23,137 nt of DNA from DAIRFP01 sp036794995 (GTDB taxonomy: Bacteria > Desulfobacterota > Binatia > UBA9968), in contig DAIRFP010000066.1 in assembly GCA_036794995.1 (NCBI GenBank), positions 1 to 23,137 on the forward strand. Reading direction: 5' to 3'. This document shows, piece by piece, positions 6,453 through 14,157 of the stretch. The notes beneath the pieces were generated by a model. The model made no database searches and had not been told where the DNA came from. It saw nothing but the letters and a program-made list of their open reading frames with translations. Numbering within the stretch: the first letter of the stretch is position 1; each line of letters begins with the position of its first letter. Position numbers and translations under genes: made by a program.

Positions 6453-7631
6453 ATGATCATCGATTGCGATACTCACCTGATGCCTCGGGATGCGTTTGAC
6501 GGAGTCGGCGGAACGGCAGGTCCACGCAAGCCGCTCTTGAAGTTCAATGACGACGGCCGCTACGTTGACATCGATTTTCCGGGCTGTCCTCCCGAAGTTC
6601 CCGGCACCAGCCCGTTGCTTGCACCAGGATCCGGCGCGATGTTCAAGAGTTTGTGGAATGTGCAGCTACGCATGGAAGATTACGACAAGAAATTAGGCAT
6701 CGAGCAGCACGTGATTTTGCCGCAATTTTCCGGCTGGTGGTCTTATTTGATCGAAGCGGAACTGGCCAACCGGATGGCGCGCTCCCACAACGAGTCGTTG
6801 CTTCGCCTGATGCAGCAGTACCCGGAACGGATTCTGGGTTCCGCGCTGGTTGCGCTTCAGGACGTCGCCGGTGCCATCAGCGAAATGGAGTGGGCTAAAG
6901 AGAACCGCTTTTGTTCCGTCGTACTGGACAAAGTGTTTCCGGTCAGCGATCATCCCTTTAGCGAACCCTTGGGGAGCCATCGGGAGCTGTGGCCGTTTTT
7001 CAGGCGCGCCGAAGAATTGTCCATGCCGATCTACCTCCACAACGTGCAACATGGACACCGCATCAGCAATCTCCTGCCCTTCCAGAGAGACGGGCTTTAT
7101 ATCTTTGCACCCCAGGAAGGGCACATGAGTCTAGTTTCGTTGTTCACCAGTGGGCTCCTGGACGCCTTCCCAAAGTTGCAAATCATTTATACTGAGGCCG
7201 GCACCTCGTTTATCAAGCCGTTGGTGCAGTGGCTCGACAAAGTCTTGGAGAGCCCGCCCGTGGATTATGACGATCAGGAAGAGCCTTTATCCAACCGCAC
7301 GTTATCCCACGTAGGGGAAAGGCTAAGGCGGGCTAGAGCTTTGTATCCCGCGCAGGTTTTTCTTGAGAAGAACCAGAAACCGGCGAGCCACTACTTCAAG
7401 AACAACTTTTATTTCACCATCGAGACCGAGGAGCCGGAACTTCCCGAAGCGATCGAATTCCTGGGCGCCGAGCGGTTTCTTTTCGCCACCGACTATCCCC
7501 ACGACGATCCCGGCGGAAGAATGAAATTCCAGGACGTGGAGCTGTTGAGGGAAAACCCGAAGATTTCGGAAACAGACAAAGAACGGATTCGCTGGCAGAA
7601 CGCGGATCGGTTGTTTCATTCGGCCCGTTAG
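6453..7631 (+). CDS. amidohydrolase family 2 metal-dependent hydrolase/decarboxylase
   Basis: A 392-residue TIM-barrel protein of the amidohydrolase-2 (ACMSD/6-methylsalicylate decarboxylase-like) group. Seen: metal-site start MIIDCDTHL with D6-x-H8 replacing the HxH of other amidohydrolases, a third histidine in IYLHNVQHGH (H196), IIYTEAGTSF (245-253), and the catalytic aspartate in FATDYPHDD (D347). The family performs non-oxidative decarboxylation or hydrolysis of cyclic acids; the substrate here cannot be named. ATG 6453 has a GGACGGA ribosome site. It has a strong promoter and is followed 22 bp later by a NUDIX gene, probably one operon. It differs clearly from the amidohydrolase at 16993-18030. 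Confidence 0.88.
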   Translation: MIIDCDTHLMPRDAFDGVGGTAGPRKPLLKFNDDGRYVDIDFPGCPPEVPGTSPLLAPGSGAMFKSLWNVQLRMEDYDKKLGIEQHVILPQFSGWWSYLIEAELANRMARSHNESLLRLMQQYPERILGSALVALQDVAGAISEMEWAKENRFCSVVLDKVFPVSDHPFSEPLGSHRELWPFFRRAEELSMPIYLHNVQHGHRISNLLPFQRDGLYIFAPQEGHMSLVSLFTSGLLDAFPKLQIIYTEAGTSFIKPLVQWLDKVLESPPVDYDDQEEPLSNRTLSHVGERLRRARALYPAQVFLEKNQKPASHYFKNNFYFTIETEEPELPEAIEFLGAERFLFATDYPHDDPGGRMKFQDVELLRENPKISETDKERIRWQNADRLFHSAR

Positions 7632-7653
7632 CCGGCAATTGACGAGGTCAGTT

Positions 7654-8142
7654 ATGGCGATACCGCAGCGGTACAACTCGGGATACAACATCGGCGTGGG
7701 CGGCGCCGTCGTCCGCGACGGACAGCTGCTGCTGGTCCGCCGCGCGTCGCGCCACGGGCGCGGCAACTGGCAACTGCCGGGCGGATTCATCGAACCCGAT
7801 GAGACCATCGAGCAGGCGGTGGTCCGTGAAGTACAGGAAGAGGCGGGAGTGACGGCTGAAGTGGAGGCCGTGCTTGGGCTCCGGAGTCGTTACGACCCGG
7901 ATAGCGGCAACGGGATTTATGTCGTTTTGCTCTTGAGGCCGGTGAGCGGCGAGCCCACCGCGGACAATCACGAAGTCGATCACGCAGGCTACTTTAGCCT
8001 GGATCAGATTCGCCAGCTGAACCCGCTGCCGCCGGTCAATTGGGAAATCGCCCAGCGTGTTCTTTCGACTGATCGGTGCCTGTTGATTCCGAAACCGCTG
8101 TCCAATCTGAATGGCGCGAAGTTCACGCTGTTTGTCGGCTGA
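7654..8142 (+). CDS. NUDIX hydrolase
   Basis: 162 residues from ATG 7654, preferred over an in-frame TTG at 7639 because GAGG lies 8 nt upstream. The Nudix box is exact: G44 x5 E50 x7 REVQEEAGV (58-66), inside a normal N-terminal beta-grasp (YNIGVGGAVVRDGQLLLVRR). It hydrolyses a nucleoside diphosphate linked to another group, with Mg2+ bound by the REVQEE glutamates. ADP-sugar, NADH or oxidised nucleotide are possible and sequence alone does not decide. It sits downstream of the amidohydrolase and is the last gene before a convergent junction. Confidence 0.92.
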   Translation: MAIPQRYNSGYNIGVGGAVVRDGQLLLVRRASRHGRGNWQLPGGFIEPDETIEQAVVREVQEEAGVTAEVEAVLGLRSRYDPDSGNGIYVVLLLRPVSGEPTADNHEVDHAGYFSLDQIRQLNPLPPVNWEIAQRVLSTDRCLLIPKPLSNLNGAKFTLFVG

Positions 8143-8152
8143 GGATGCTTCC

Positions 8153-8187
8153 GGTTCCGGCTTTCAGGTTCAAGGTTCCAGGTTGAA
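8153..8187 (+). repeat. 7-bp-period intergenic array (GGTTCAA type)
   Basis: Five consecutive heptamers: GGTTCCG, GCTTTCA, GGTTCAA, GGTTCCA, GGTTGAA. It starts 11 bp after the NUDIX stop, in the convergent gap to DUF4139. Related arrays occur at 12803-12823 and 21547-21574. Confidence 0.7.
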
Positions 8188-8195
8188 AGATAGCG

Positions 8196-8232
8196 GAGCT
8201 GGAAAGCTCAAGGGCATTAACCCTAGAATGCC
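8196..8232. other. two small hairpins at a convergent gene junction
   Basis: GAGCT-GGAA-AGCTC (8196-8209) and GGCATT-8 nt-AATGCC (8213-8232) lie between the ends of the NUDIX and DUF4139 genes. They have short stems and no long T tract. They may help end transcription from both sides. Confidence 0.3.
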
Positions 8233-8236
8233 AAGT

Positions 8237-9691
8237 CTAGAACTTGTATCGCGCCCGATACTGTAGTTTCGTCTCACCATCTTTCGCCACCGGGATGTCA
8301 AACTGGGCTGTGTGAGCGTCGGTTTTCTTGTATGCATGGGAGCTGCTGAGAATCTCCCAATCCCGCAGCATCGGCTCGATGACGCTGACGGTGACCGCTT
8401 CTTCCTTGTGATTACGTAAGCTGATTTCAAACGCCGCTTCATAAAGATTGTCGGCCAGCTTGCGCCAGTCGGTCTGCTTGCGCTCGCCCACGATGTCGAA
8501 GGCATCGCCCATCTTGATCTTGATGGTTTCGTCCTTGGGCGTGTGGTCGATGCGGTCTTCGCCGATAAATTGCAAACTGCCGCCGGCATCGGCTTTGTAG
8601 ACGCGGACGATGCCTTTCGGCAGAGGCATGCCTAGGTTGTGGGTTTTCTTATTAGCTATATCGACGTAGACGCCGACCTTTTGGTTTGCTATGGGCGCGC
8701 CGTATCGGGTGCGGAAATACTGCTGCGAACCGCGATAGAAATAACGCTTGGTTACCGGAACGCGGTCCGCGGATAGCAGGCTCACCTGCTTTGTCTGGTT
8801 CTCTTTGATCGTGGTGGGTCTTTGCAGGCTGTAGAGGTGATACTCGAAGAAGGACTCTTCGCTAAAAGGAGCGGCGCCAGGCTTGGCGGATGCTTCAGCC
8901 AACATGGCCACGGCATCTGCCGCGCCGCGCCGTTCGATAACGCGGTTGACGTCTCCCGCCACGAGCTTGAGGCGGGCGTTTTGATAACTTGCACCGCTTT
9001 GATTCTCCAGGGTGACCCAACCGGACAAGTCCAGATTACTATCTTTACTGTCGAGGACGGCAACGTAGTCGGCCTTCCAGGTGATGCCTTGGGTGAGATA
9101 GGTCGCCTCGATCTGCTGCGGCGCCGCGCTGCGGTTTTCCAATAGCCAAACCAGGGTCGGTTGCGATATGAGATTATTGGGGATGTTGGGGAAGATCAGG
9201 TTGTAGGGCTGGCCGGTGAAGATACGGCCGCCCAGTTTGTAGACGACGCCCTGGTTGGTGCTGAGTATGATGATGGGAACTTCCACCCCGTCTTTGAGAA
9301 TGGTGATTTCCTTACCGACAAACTTTTCGAGCAGCTTCTGGGGCGTAAGCAGATCGTATTCGTAGTTTTGTTCAAGAACCTGCAAACGGGCCGGATCCGT
9401 CAGGGATTTAATGTGCACGGTTTGCGGCATGATCTTGGCCGCCACTTCGCCGAATTTTAGTTCCGTCACACCGCTGGGCAGGGTGAGCCGTCTAGCGTCT
9501 TTTACCAGGCCGATATTGCTATTGTAGACGGTGATCGAAACTGTTTCCTGGTCGGTGAGGCTGGTTGCGACGTTCGCGGGTTGAGCCGAACCGGCCGCGT
9601 AGCCGAAATTCGACGACTCCGGTCTTAATAAAAGAATTGCAGTCAATGCCAGCACCACCCACTGTAAGGCGCTTTTGAGGCGTAAGCTCAT
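8237..9691 (-). CDS. exported DUF4139 domain protein, likely ECF-sigma target
   Basis: 484 residues. The N-terminus MSLRLKSALQWVVLALTAIL is a signal peptide or membrane anchor, so the protein acts in the periplasm or at the envelope. The rest is beta-rich. It matches the DUF4139 pattern: early VSITVYNSNIGLVKDARR and LPSGVTELKFGEV, then WKADYVAVLD, LSGWVTLENQSGASYQNARLKLVAGDVN, GIVRVYKAD, LQFIGEDRIDHTPKDETIKIKMGDAFDI, and the closing VAKDGETKLQYRARYKF. DUF4139 has no assigned biochemical activity that I know of. The start has a GGGAGG ribosome site. An RpoE-type promoter directly upstream nearly copies the one in front of the sigma gene, so it is probably the main output of that sigma factor, next door on the same strand. 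Confidence 0.85.
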   Translation of the reverse strand: MSLRLKSALQWVVLALTAILLLRPESSNFGYAAGSAQPANVATSLTDQETVSITVYNSNIGLVKDARRLTLPSGVTELKFGEVAAKIMPQTVHIKSLTDPARLQVLEQNYEYDLLTPQKLLEKFVGKEITILKDGVEVPIIILSTNQGVVYKLGGRIFTGQPYNLIFPNIPNNLISQPTLVWLLENRSAAPQQIEATYLTQGITWKADYVAVLDSKDSNLDLSGWVTLENQSGASYQNARLKLVAGDVNRVIERRGAADAVAMLAEASAKPGAAPFSEESFFEYHLYSLQRPTTIKENQTKQVSLLSADRVPVTKRYFYRGSQQYFRTRYGAPIANQKVGVYVDIANKKTHNLGMPLPKGIVRVYKADAGGSLQFIGEDRIDHTPKDETIKIKMGDAFDIVGERKQTDWRKLADNLYEAAFEISLRNHKEEAVTVSVIEPMLRDWEILSSSHAYKKTDAHTAQFDIPVAKDGETKLQYRARYKF

Positions 9692-9742
9692 GGTTTCCTC
9701 CCGAGGCGAATCGTAGGTATCCGTCGTTCCGAATTTCCTTAG

Positions 9743-9771
9743 TTAGACAGTGGCAAGGAGGAAAATGTTCC
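9743..9771 (-). promoter_or_regulatory. RpoE-type ECF promoter for the DUF4139 gene
   Basis: Leftward GGAAC (9767-9771) with a following ATTTT tract, 18 bp, then GTCTAA (9743-9748). This matches the known RpoE-type consensus (GGAACTT, 15-16 bp, GTC-AA type) and shares both boxes with the promoter at 11691-11718. Transcription would start near 9736, about 45 nt before the ATG. Confidence 0.75.
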
Positions 9772-9853
9772 CGGGAATTTTTACGGATGATTTGCACTGA
9801 GCATTGGCTCCGATCGGTAAGCCGTTCCGGATCCATGGTATGAATAGTCCTGG

Positions 9854-11101
9854 TTAGCGCGTTGAAGGCTGGGAGGGTAGGGTACTTGCCGAAGGCAGCG
9901 GAGGAAAAATCGTTACTCTTATCCGAATTCGGTCGGAAGATTTCGAAACGGTGTCATTCTTATTGGCGAGGATGGGAGATTCCATCTCGATATTGCCCAG
10001 ACCGGCCAAGTCTTTCTTTAATAGCGCGTATTGGTTACGAGGGATCATCAGCCATACAGTCTGTGGCTCGCCCGTTTCAATAGCTCGCTCTCGGGCCTGG
10101 TCGAGACTTTTTTCTTCTTGTTGTAGTGTCGATGATTGTCGCTCGACCTGAGCGCGATCCGATCGCAATCGATCGGCCGTGCCTTTGTCGTCGCGCGTCG
10201 GTTTCTTTAGCCGGATCGCCAATTCGTGGTCCGCAGGGAGTACAGTACCGGAACTAAGAGCGTCTAGGGACGAAGCAACGTTTCTTTCTCGTGGTTCCGG
10301 AGACAACATTGATTTCCCAGCAGCGGGCGCGCCCCTTAAAGCACTGTCGGTTTCCGTTTGTGGAACTGGCGCCAGCGCTCCTGTCGCTTGCGCCGGTCCT
10401 GAAGGTGAAGACTTTTCCGGGCGAGGCGAGGCAGCCTCGCTAAGCTTCGAAGAGTTTGGGGTAGGCGTGAGTGTAGCCGGCGGTCGGACCTGTTCTGGTG
10501 CAAGCGTGGTTGCCGGCGTGCCGGGCTGACTTTCCGTGTTTTTCTTTTGTTCTGAAGGTTTGGGAAGTGCTTCAGGCTCTTTCGATTGTGCTGCATCTAT
10601 GAATTCTTGTGGCAGGGCACCCGGGTTGGCTTCCTTGGCGGCCTTCGTTGTCCTTGAGTCGACAGGGGGCGCTTGGGCGACGGATGGCGCGGCTTTGTCC
10701 GTCTCGTCTTGCTTGCTAGAGAAGCGCTCAGGTCGGATGGCCACTACGGATTCTTGTTGCAGCGGTTCTTTCTGGTAGACGTAAGCCGCGAGAACGGCGA
10801 TCAAAAGCAGCGCCGTGGCCTGGAGCGGAATCTTCATTTGAAGAGGAACAAACAACCGCTCCCAGAAACTAGGTGGGTGTGCTGCCTCGCGAACCTCCGC
10901 CATCACTCGAGCCGTGAAATTCGCCGGTGGATCGACTGCCGGCAGGCTGAACACGAGCCTTTGGCATGCGGCTAAGCTCGCCAGCTCTTCACTGCACAGG
11001 GCGCAGCCGCCGAGATGTTCTTCGATCTCCTGGACGTGCTCAAGGCCGAGGCTCTTGTCCAGGGAATCCATTAAATATTTTTGAACTTCTTCGCAGTTCA
11101 C
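9854..11101 (-). CDS. membrane anti-sigma factor with zinc-finger (ZAS) domain
   Basis: 415 residues with GTG start. The N-terminal cytoplasmic ZAS domain has C3 and H29-x3-C33-x2-C36, the pattern of zf-HC2 anti-sigma factors. One membrane helix lies at about 92-109 (ATALLLIAVLAAYVY). The long periplasmic part (about 115-330) is rich in Pro, Ser, Ala, Glu and Lys and looks disordered. A short ordered region near the C-terminus (TVWLMIPRNQYALLKKDLAGLG) resembles the sensory end seen in DUF2275-type anti-sigma factors. It should hold the sigma factor at the membrane and release it on envelope stress, classically by regulated proteolysis. The GTG overlaps the sigma stop (GTGA), so the two are translationally coupled. 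Confidence 0.88.
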   Translation of the reverse strand: MNCEEVQKYLMDSLDKSLGLEHVQEIEEHLGGCALCSEELASLAACQRLVFSLPAVDPPANFTARVMAEVREAAHPPSFWERLFVPLQMKIPLQATALLLIAVLAAYVYQKEPLQQESVVAIRPERFSSKQDETDKAAPSVAQAPPVDSRTTKAAKEANPGALPQEFIDAAQSKEPEALPKPSEQKKNTESQPGTPATTLAPEQVRPPATLTPTPNSSKLSEAASPRPEKSSPSGPAQATGALAPVPQTETDSALRGAPAAGKSMLSPEPRERNVASSLDALSSGTVLPADHELAIRLKKPTRDDKGTADRLRSDRAQVERQSSTLQQEEKSLDQARERAIETGEPQTVWLMIPRNQYALLKKDLAGLGNIEMESPILANKNDTVSKSSDRIRIRVTIFPPLPSASTLPSQPSTR

Positions 11102-11676
11102 GATGCTTTCCGGTTAGTCTGAAAATAGGGCGCCAGAGTGGCTTTAAGCGCCTGGCGCGCGCGGTGCAGACGAGATTTGACGGTTCCGATGGGAATGCCG
11201 AGCATCTCGGCAACGTCCTCATAGCTGACGTCTTGAAGATCCCGGAGCAGAATGAGGCGCGCATCCGCCGGGTCTAGGTTATTGAGCGCTTGTTGAACCC
11301 GCTCTTGAATCTCTTTGTGTTCGAAACTCTTGGCCGGATCGACGGAACCATCGGCGATGACTTCCATGCCTTCCAAGGAGATATGTCGCTGTTGGGCGCT
11401 GTTCAGGCTCTTGCGGCGAGTGCTGGCATGGTTAAGTCCGATGCGGTAAAGCCAGGTCGAGAAATTGGCGTCGCCGCGAAAATGCTGGATTGACTTAAAT
11501 GCAGAGAGAAACACTTCTTGCGCCACCTCCGCGGCTTCATCGTAGTCGCCCAGAAGCCGATAAACCAAGTTGAATATCGCCTTCTGGTGCCGCTGCACCA
11601 AGACTTCGAAGGAATCGGTGTCACCCTGCTGGACGCGCCTGACGCATTCCGCGTCACCTATCCCTTCGGCAAACAT
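11098..11676 (-). CDS. RpoE-type ECF RNA polymerase sigma factor
   Basis: 192 residues from ATG 11676; an in-frame TTG at 11685 is less likely because it lies at or before the predicted transcription start. Region 2 is complete (SFEVLVQRHQKAIFNLVYRLLG, AAEVAQEVFLSAFKSI, FRGDANFSTWLYRI) and so is region 4 (LLRDLQDVSYEDVAEMLGIPIGTVKSRLHRAR). It closely follows E. coli RpoE, whose group recognises GGAAC and GTC-type boxes; such boxes are present before this gene and before DUF4139. The stop overlaps the anti-sigma start. Predicted role: envelope-stress sigma factor with positive autoregulation. The 5' leader from the predicted promoter would be only 6-9 nt. Confidence 0.93.
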   Translation of the reverse strand: MFAEGIGDAECVRRVQQGDTDSFEVLVQRHQKAIFNLVYRLLGDYDEAAEVAQEVFLSAFKSIQHFRGDANFSTWLYRIGLNHASTRRKSLNSAQQRHISLEGMEVIADGSVDPAKSFEHKEIQERVQQALNNLDPADARLILLRDLQDVSYEDVAEMLGIPIGTVKSRLHRARQALKATLAPYFQTNRKAS

Positions 11677-11690
11677 CGGCTTCAATTGGA

Positions 11691-11718
11691 TTAGACTGTG
11701 AGATTACAAAAAGGTTCC
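11691..11718 (-). promoter_or_regulatory. autoregulatory RpoE-type ECF promoter
   Basis: Leftward GGAAC (11714-11718) with a following T-rich tract, 17 bp from the AAC core, then GTCTAA (11691-11696). This is GGAACCT-N15-GTCTAA, close to the classic RpoE consensus. It lies directly before the sigma gene, indicating self-activation. Confidence 0.8.
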
Positions 11719-11824
11719 CGGAGGACCAGATTGGCGAATAGACAAGCTTTTTTCGGTGGCGGGCGGTGACTGATCGCAGCGGCCAGATTTCTTGAACGGT
11801 TTATCTTGCGGTCGCCGCGCCCAT

Positions 11825-12757
11825 TCAAACCGGCTCTTTCCACAAGTAGCTGAATTGAGTTGCGACCACCTGTTCGTAGGCCACTGGCGATGAGAGTAAC
11901 CCTATATCTTGAGCGAAGCGGTTCATGTCTGCGACCGTTTGTTCGGCGATGGTCGGATCGTAGTAAGGGAGGTCGCGGCGGACTAACTCAGCGATCAGCT
12001 CCGCTTCAGATTGCGGAAATCGTTTTTTGCCGACTTCCGTGGCACAACTCAGGTCTTCGCGCAGCGCCTTGTGCGCCTTCATGAGGGCGCGAATGGCAGC
12101 TCTTGCGGCTTCGGGTTGTTCCCGAATTTTTTTTTCCGTCGTCACCAGTGCTGAAAACGTATAATGGCGGGCGGCTGGAGGACCGTCGCCGCGGCGCACA
12201 TCAAGAACCATTGTTCCCACGCCGCGGCGCAGCGCGACTTCGCAACCCATGCCGTTGGCCCAGAAGCCGTCGAGTTTACCCTCTTCCAGCGCCTTTGCCG
12301 CCGACAGACCGAAGGAGACGTTGGGTCCGGCGGCGCCAGGAATCGGCATGATCTGCACGTTGTTCTTCTCCGGATCGAGACCGGCATCAGTAAGTAACCG
12401 CTTCAGGCTGAGATCCACACCAGGAGCAGCGCCGATGCGCAGTCCTTTGACGACGTTCAAGTCTCCGTGCTTTGGATTGAGATCGCTGCGAATGACGAGA
12501 AACCAGTAGGTGTGTCTGGCGATGGCGCAGAGCAGCTTCGCGCCTTTCCAGTTGGAAAAGGCCAACAACGTTGCGTGCGCCGAGCCAACCACGAAATCCA
12601 GCTGGCCATCGCGCAAGGCTTCGAAAGTCTTGGGTACGGGAAACAACAGATCTACCGATGCATCGAAGCCCTCGGATTTGAAAAAGCCTAACTCTACAGC
12701 TGCAATGATGGGGAAATAAGAATTCGAAACTAGATCGGGAACCGCGATCCGTAACAT
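11825..12757 (-). CDS. SsuA/THI5 (NMT1)-type substrate-binding protein without signal peptide
   Basis: 310 residues with the two-lobe periplasmic binding fold of the nitrate/sulfonate/THI5 group: IAAVELGFFKSEGFDASV, FEALRDGQLDFVVGSAHATL, LRIGAAPGVDLSLKRLLTDAGLDP, ALEEGKLDGFW, then a helical C-terminus. These proteins normally deliver small anions or pyrimidine precursors to an ABC importer. Here the ATG follows a good GGAGG at once and the protein opens directly with the first strand (MLRIAVPDLVSNSYF), so no export signal exists. No permease or ATPase is present. It may be a cytosolic enzyme or sensor, or the start may be degenerate. The conserved THI5 CCCFC motif is absent. It lies 84 bp after the AlgH-like gene, leftward. 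Confidence 0.82.
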   Translation of the reverse strand: MLRIAVPDLVSNSYFPIIAAVELGFFKSEGFDASVDLLFPVPKTFEALRDGQLDFVVGSAHATLLAFSNWKGAKLLCAIARHTYWFLVIRSDLNPKHGDLNVVKGLRIGAAPGVDLSLKRLLTDAGLDPEKNNVQIMPIPGAAGPNVSFGLSAAKALEEGKLDGFWANGMGCEVALRRGVGTMVLDVRRGDGPPAARHYTFSALVTTEKKIREQPEAARAAIRALMKAHKALREDLSCATEVGKKRFPQSEAELIAELVRRDLPYYDPTIAEQTVADMNRFAQDIGLLSSPVAYEQVVATQFSYLWKEPV

Positions 12758-12802
12758 GCTCTATCCTCCGCCAGCGCTCTGTGGTTTCATCGGAGTTATA
12801 CC

Positions 12803-12823
12803 TTGAACGTTGAACTTTGAACG
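12803..12823 (-). repeat. 7-bp-period intergenic array (GTTCAA type)
   Basis: Three heptamers TTGAACG, TTGAACT, TTGAACG on the plus strand (CGTTCAA-type on the minus strand), between the AlgH-like gene and the binding-protein gene. It is the same unit as at 8153-8187 in opposite orientation. Confidence 0.6.
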
Positions 12824-12841
12824 CTGTCTAGCTGCCGCGCC

Positions 12842-13507
12842 TCACAGCGAGATTTTTCGTTTGTCCATGGCGGACTGCCATTTTTTCTCCGTGTCCTTGC
12901 CAAAGATAAACCCCTTGTCTCCCGCAACCACGAACCAGGAGCCGGCTTTTATTTCGCCTTCGAGCTGGCCCGGTGCCCATCCCGCATAGCCCAACATGAA
13001 CAGCGATTGGCGCGGACCCTTGCCGCGGGACATCGCTTCGATGAGTTTCGGGTTTGCCGTCATGGCAATCCCATCTGTGACTTTCGTGGAATCCTCGAAC
13101 AGGACATCATCGCTATGAAGCACAAACCCGGCGCGTGGGCCGACGGGGCCGCCGTAATGGACGATGATCTCACCTTTTGCCTCTTTGCTATCGAGCCCAA
13201 ACCCTTTGAGCACATCTTCTATAGGTCCCTTCGCCAACGGGCGGTTGATGACCAGGCCCAAGGCGCCTTCCGCGGTGTGCTTCACCATATAGATGACGGT
13301 TTCGGCGAATCTCGGATCTTTCATTTCAGGAGTGGCGACCAGCAATTGACCGGTGAGGTAACTGCCCTCCTCGGCGGCCCTTATCGAGGTTAGGGGGATG
13401 CTCAAAGCACAAAGCAAAAAGATGATGAGAACCCCAGGCCGCCCGTCTATCAGCTGCCCGGTCTGCTGCGATTCGATTTTGTTGGGAAAACGGCGGGTCA
13501 CATTCAT
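12842..13507 (-). CDS. YqgE/AlgH family protein (UPF0301) with export signal
   Basis: 221 residues. About residues 50-221 form the YqgE/AlgH domain: YLTGQLLVATPEMKDPRFAETVIYMVKHTAEGALGLVINRPL, HYGGPVGPRAGFVLHS, and LGYAGWAPGQLEGEIKAGSW, all family hallmarks. Usual family members are about 180-190 residues, cytosolic, and of unclear function (AlgH is linked to alginate regulation in Pseudomonas). This one has an extra N-terminus with a hydrophobic stretch (about 25-45, GVLIIFLLCALSIPL then SIRAAEE) that reads as a signal peptide, so the domain would be periplasmic. The ATG overlaps the stop of the PPOX-like gene (ATGA), giving a two-gene operon. Confidence 0.88.
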   Translation of the reverse strand: MNVTRRFPNKIESQQTGQLIDGRPGVLIIFLLCALSIPLTSIRAAEEGSYLTGQLLVATPEMKDPRFAETVIYMVKHTAEGALGLVINRPLAKGPIEDVLKGFGLDSKEAKGEIIVHYGGPVGPRAGFVLHSDDVLFEDSTKVTDGIAMTANPKLIEAMSRGKGPRQSLFMLGYAGWAPGQLEGEIKAGSWFVVAGDKGFIFGKDTEKKWQSAMDKRKISL

Positions 13508-13935
13508 CCTCGTCTGAGCGGTGCTACGCTCTCGATGGCAAAGCGGATGATGACTCGGCGCTCGCGCACCATTCGTTCGTGGAACTCGGGCCAGCTTTTA
13601 TGCTCGCCGTAGACTTGGCGTTGCAAATAAACCAACGAATCCAAAGCGTCCGGAAGAGAAATAATCTCTGCTGCACCGTTGACTTGAACCCAACCGCCGC
13701 TATGGAACGTCTCGGTGAAGACGCAAAGGGCAGCGCGGGGATCGCGCCGCAGGTTGTTGACCTTGTAAGCGGTCTCCCGGCTGCTGATGATCACCCGGCC
13801 GGCAGCATCCAGGCCCGGCGTTATCGGCGACATCTGTAGGCCGCCGTTTTTTCTCCGGGTCGTAAGCACGCCCCAGTGGTGCCTGGTCAGAAATTCCTGT
13901 GCCCTGTCGACGCTTGCGGGTGCGAATTCAGCCAT
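13504..13935 (-). CDS. PPOX-class (pyridoxamine 5'-phosphate oxidase-like) flavin/F420 protein
   Basis: 143 residues from ATG 13935, which begins the normal fold; the frame stays open upstream to 14031 but that extension has no family look. The split-barrel pattern is visible: FLTRHHWGVLTTRRKNGG, MSPITPGLDAAGRVIISS, AYKVNNLRRDPRAALCVF, GWVQVNGAAEII and RVIIRFAIESV. It matches the short PPOX proteins that bind FMN, F420 or haem and reduce small molecules. The R-K-x-L/V-N-L-x-R-D-P-R-A-type segment is characteristic. Cofactor and substrate are undetermined. It is the first gene of the operon with the AlgH-like protein, with a repeat cluster just upstream as possible operator. Confidence 0.85.
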   Translation of the reverse strand: MAEFAPASVDRAQEFLTRHHWGVLTTRRKNGGLQMSPITPGLDAAGRVIISSRETAYKVNNLRRDPRAALCVFTETFHSGGWVQVNGAAEIISLPDALDSLVYLQRQVYGEHKSWPEFHERMVRERRVIIRFAIESVAPLRRG

Positions 13936-13948
13936 AATATTCTCGTTG

Positions 13949-13992
13949 ATACTAGCCCATACTAGCGGATTATTCTGAGACACCACACTAGC
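13949..13992. promoter_or_regulatory. direct repeats upstream of the PPOX-AlgH operon
   Basis: ATACTAGC occurs at 13949-13956 and 13959-13966, exactly 10 bp apart, and a related ACACTAGC at 13985-13992. One helical turn between identical copies suggests a protein-binding site at the operon's promoter. No regulator gene is adjacent. Confidence 0.35.
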
Positions 13993-14157
13993 TCGTAATT
14001 GTTTGTGTAACGTTAAATGTGCTCGCATCAAACTAGAATACCCCAGTGACCCATTGCAAGAGCCCGCGGTATTTAGCGTATAGTCTCAACCATGCGATGG
14101 ACCTTGACGCGTTGCGGCATCCGATCTAATGGGTTATAGAATTTCCAGGAGAGCGCT

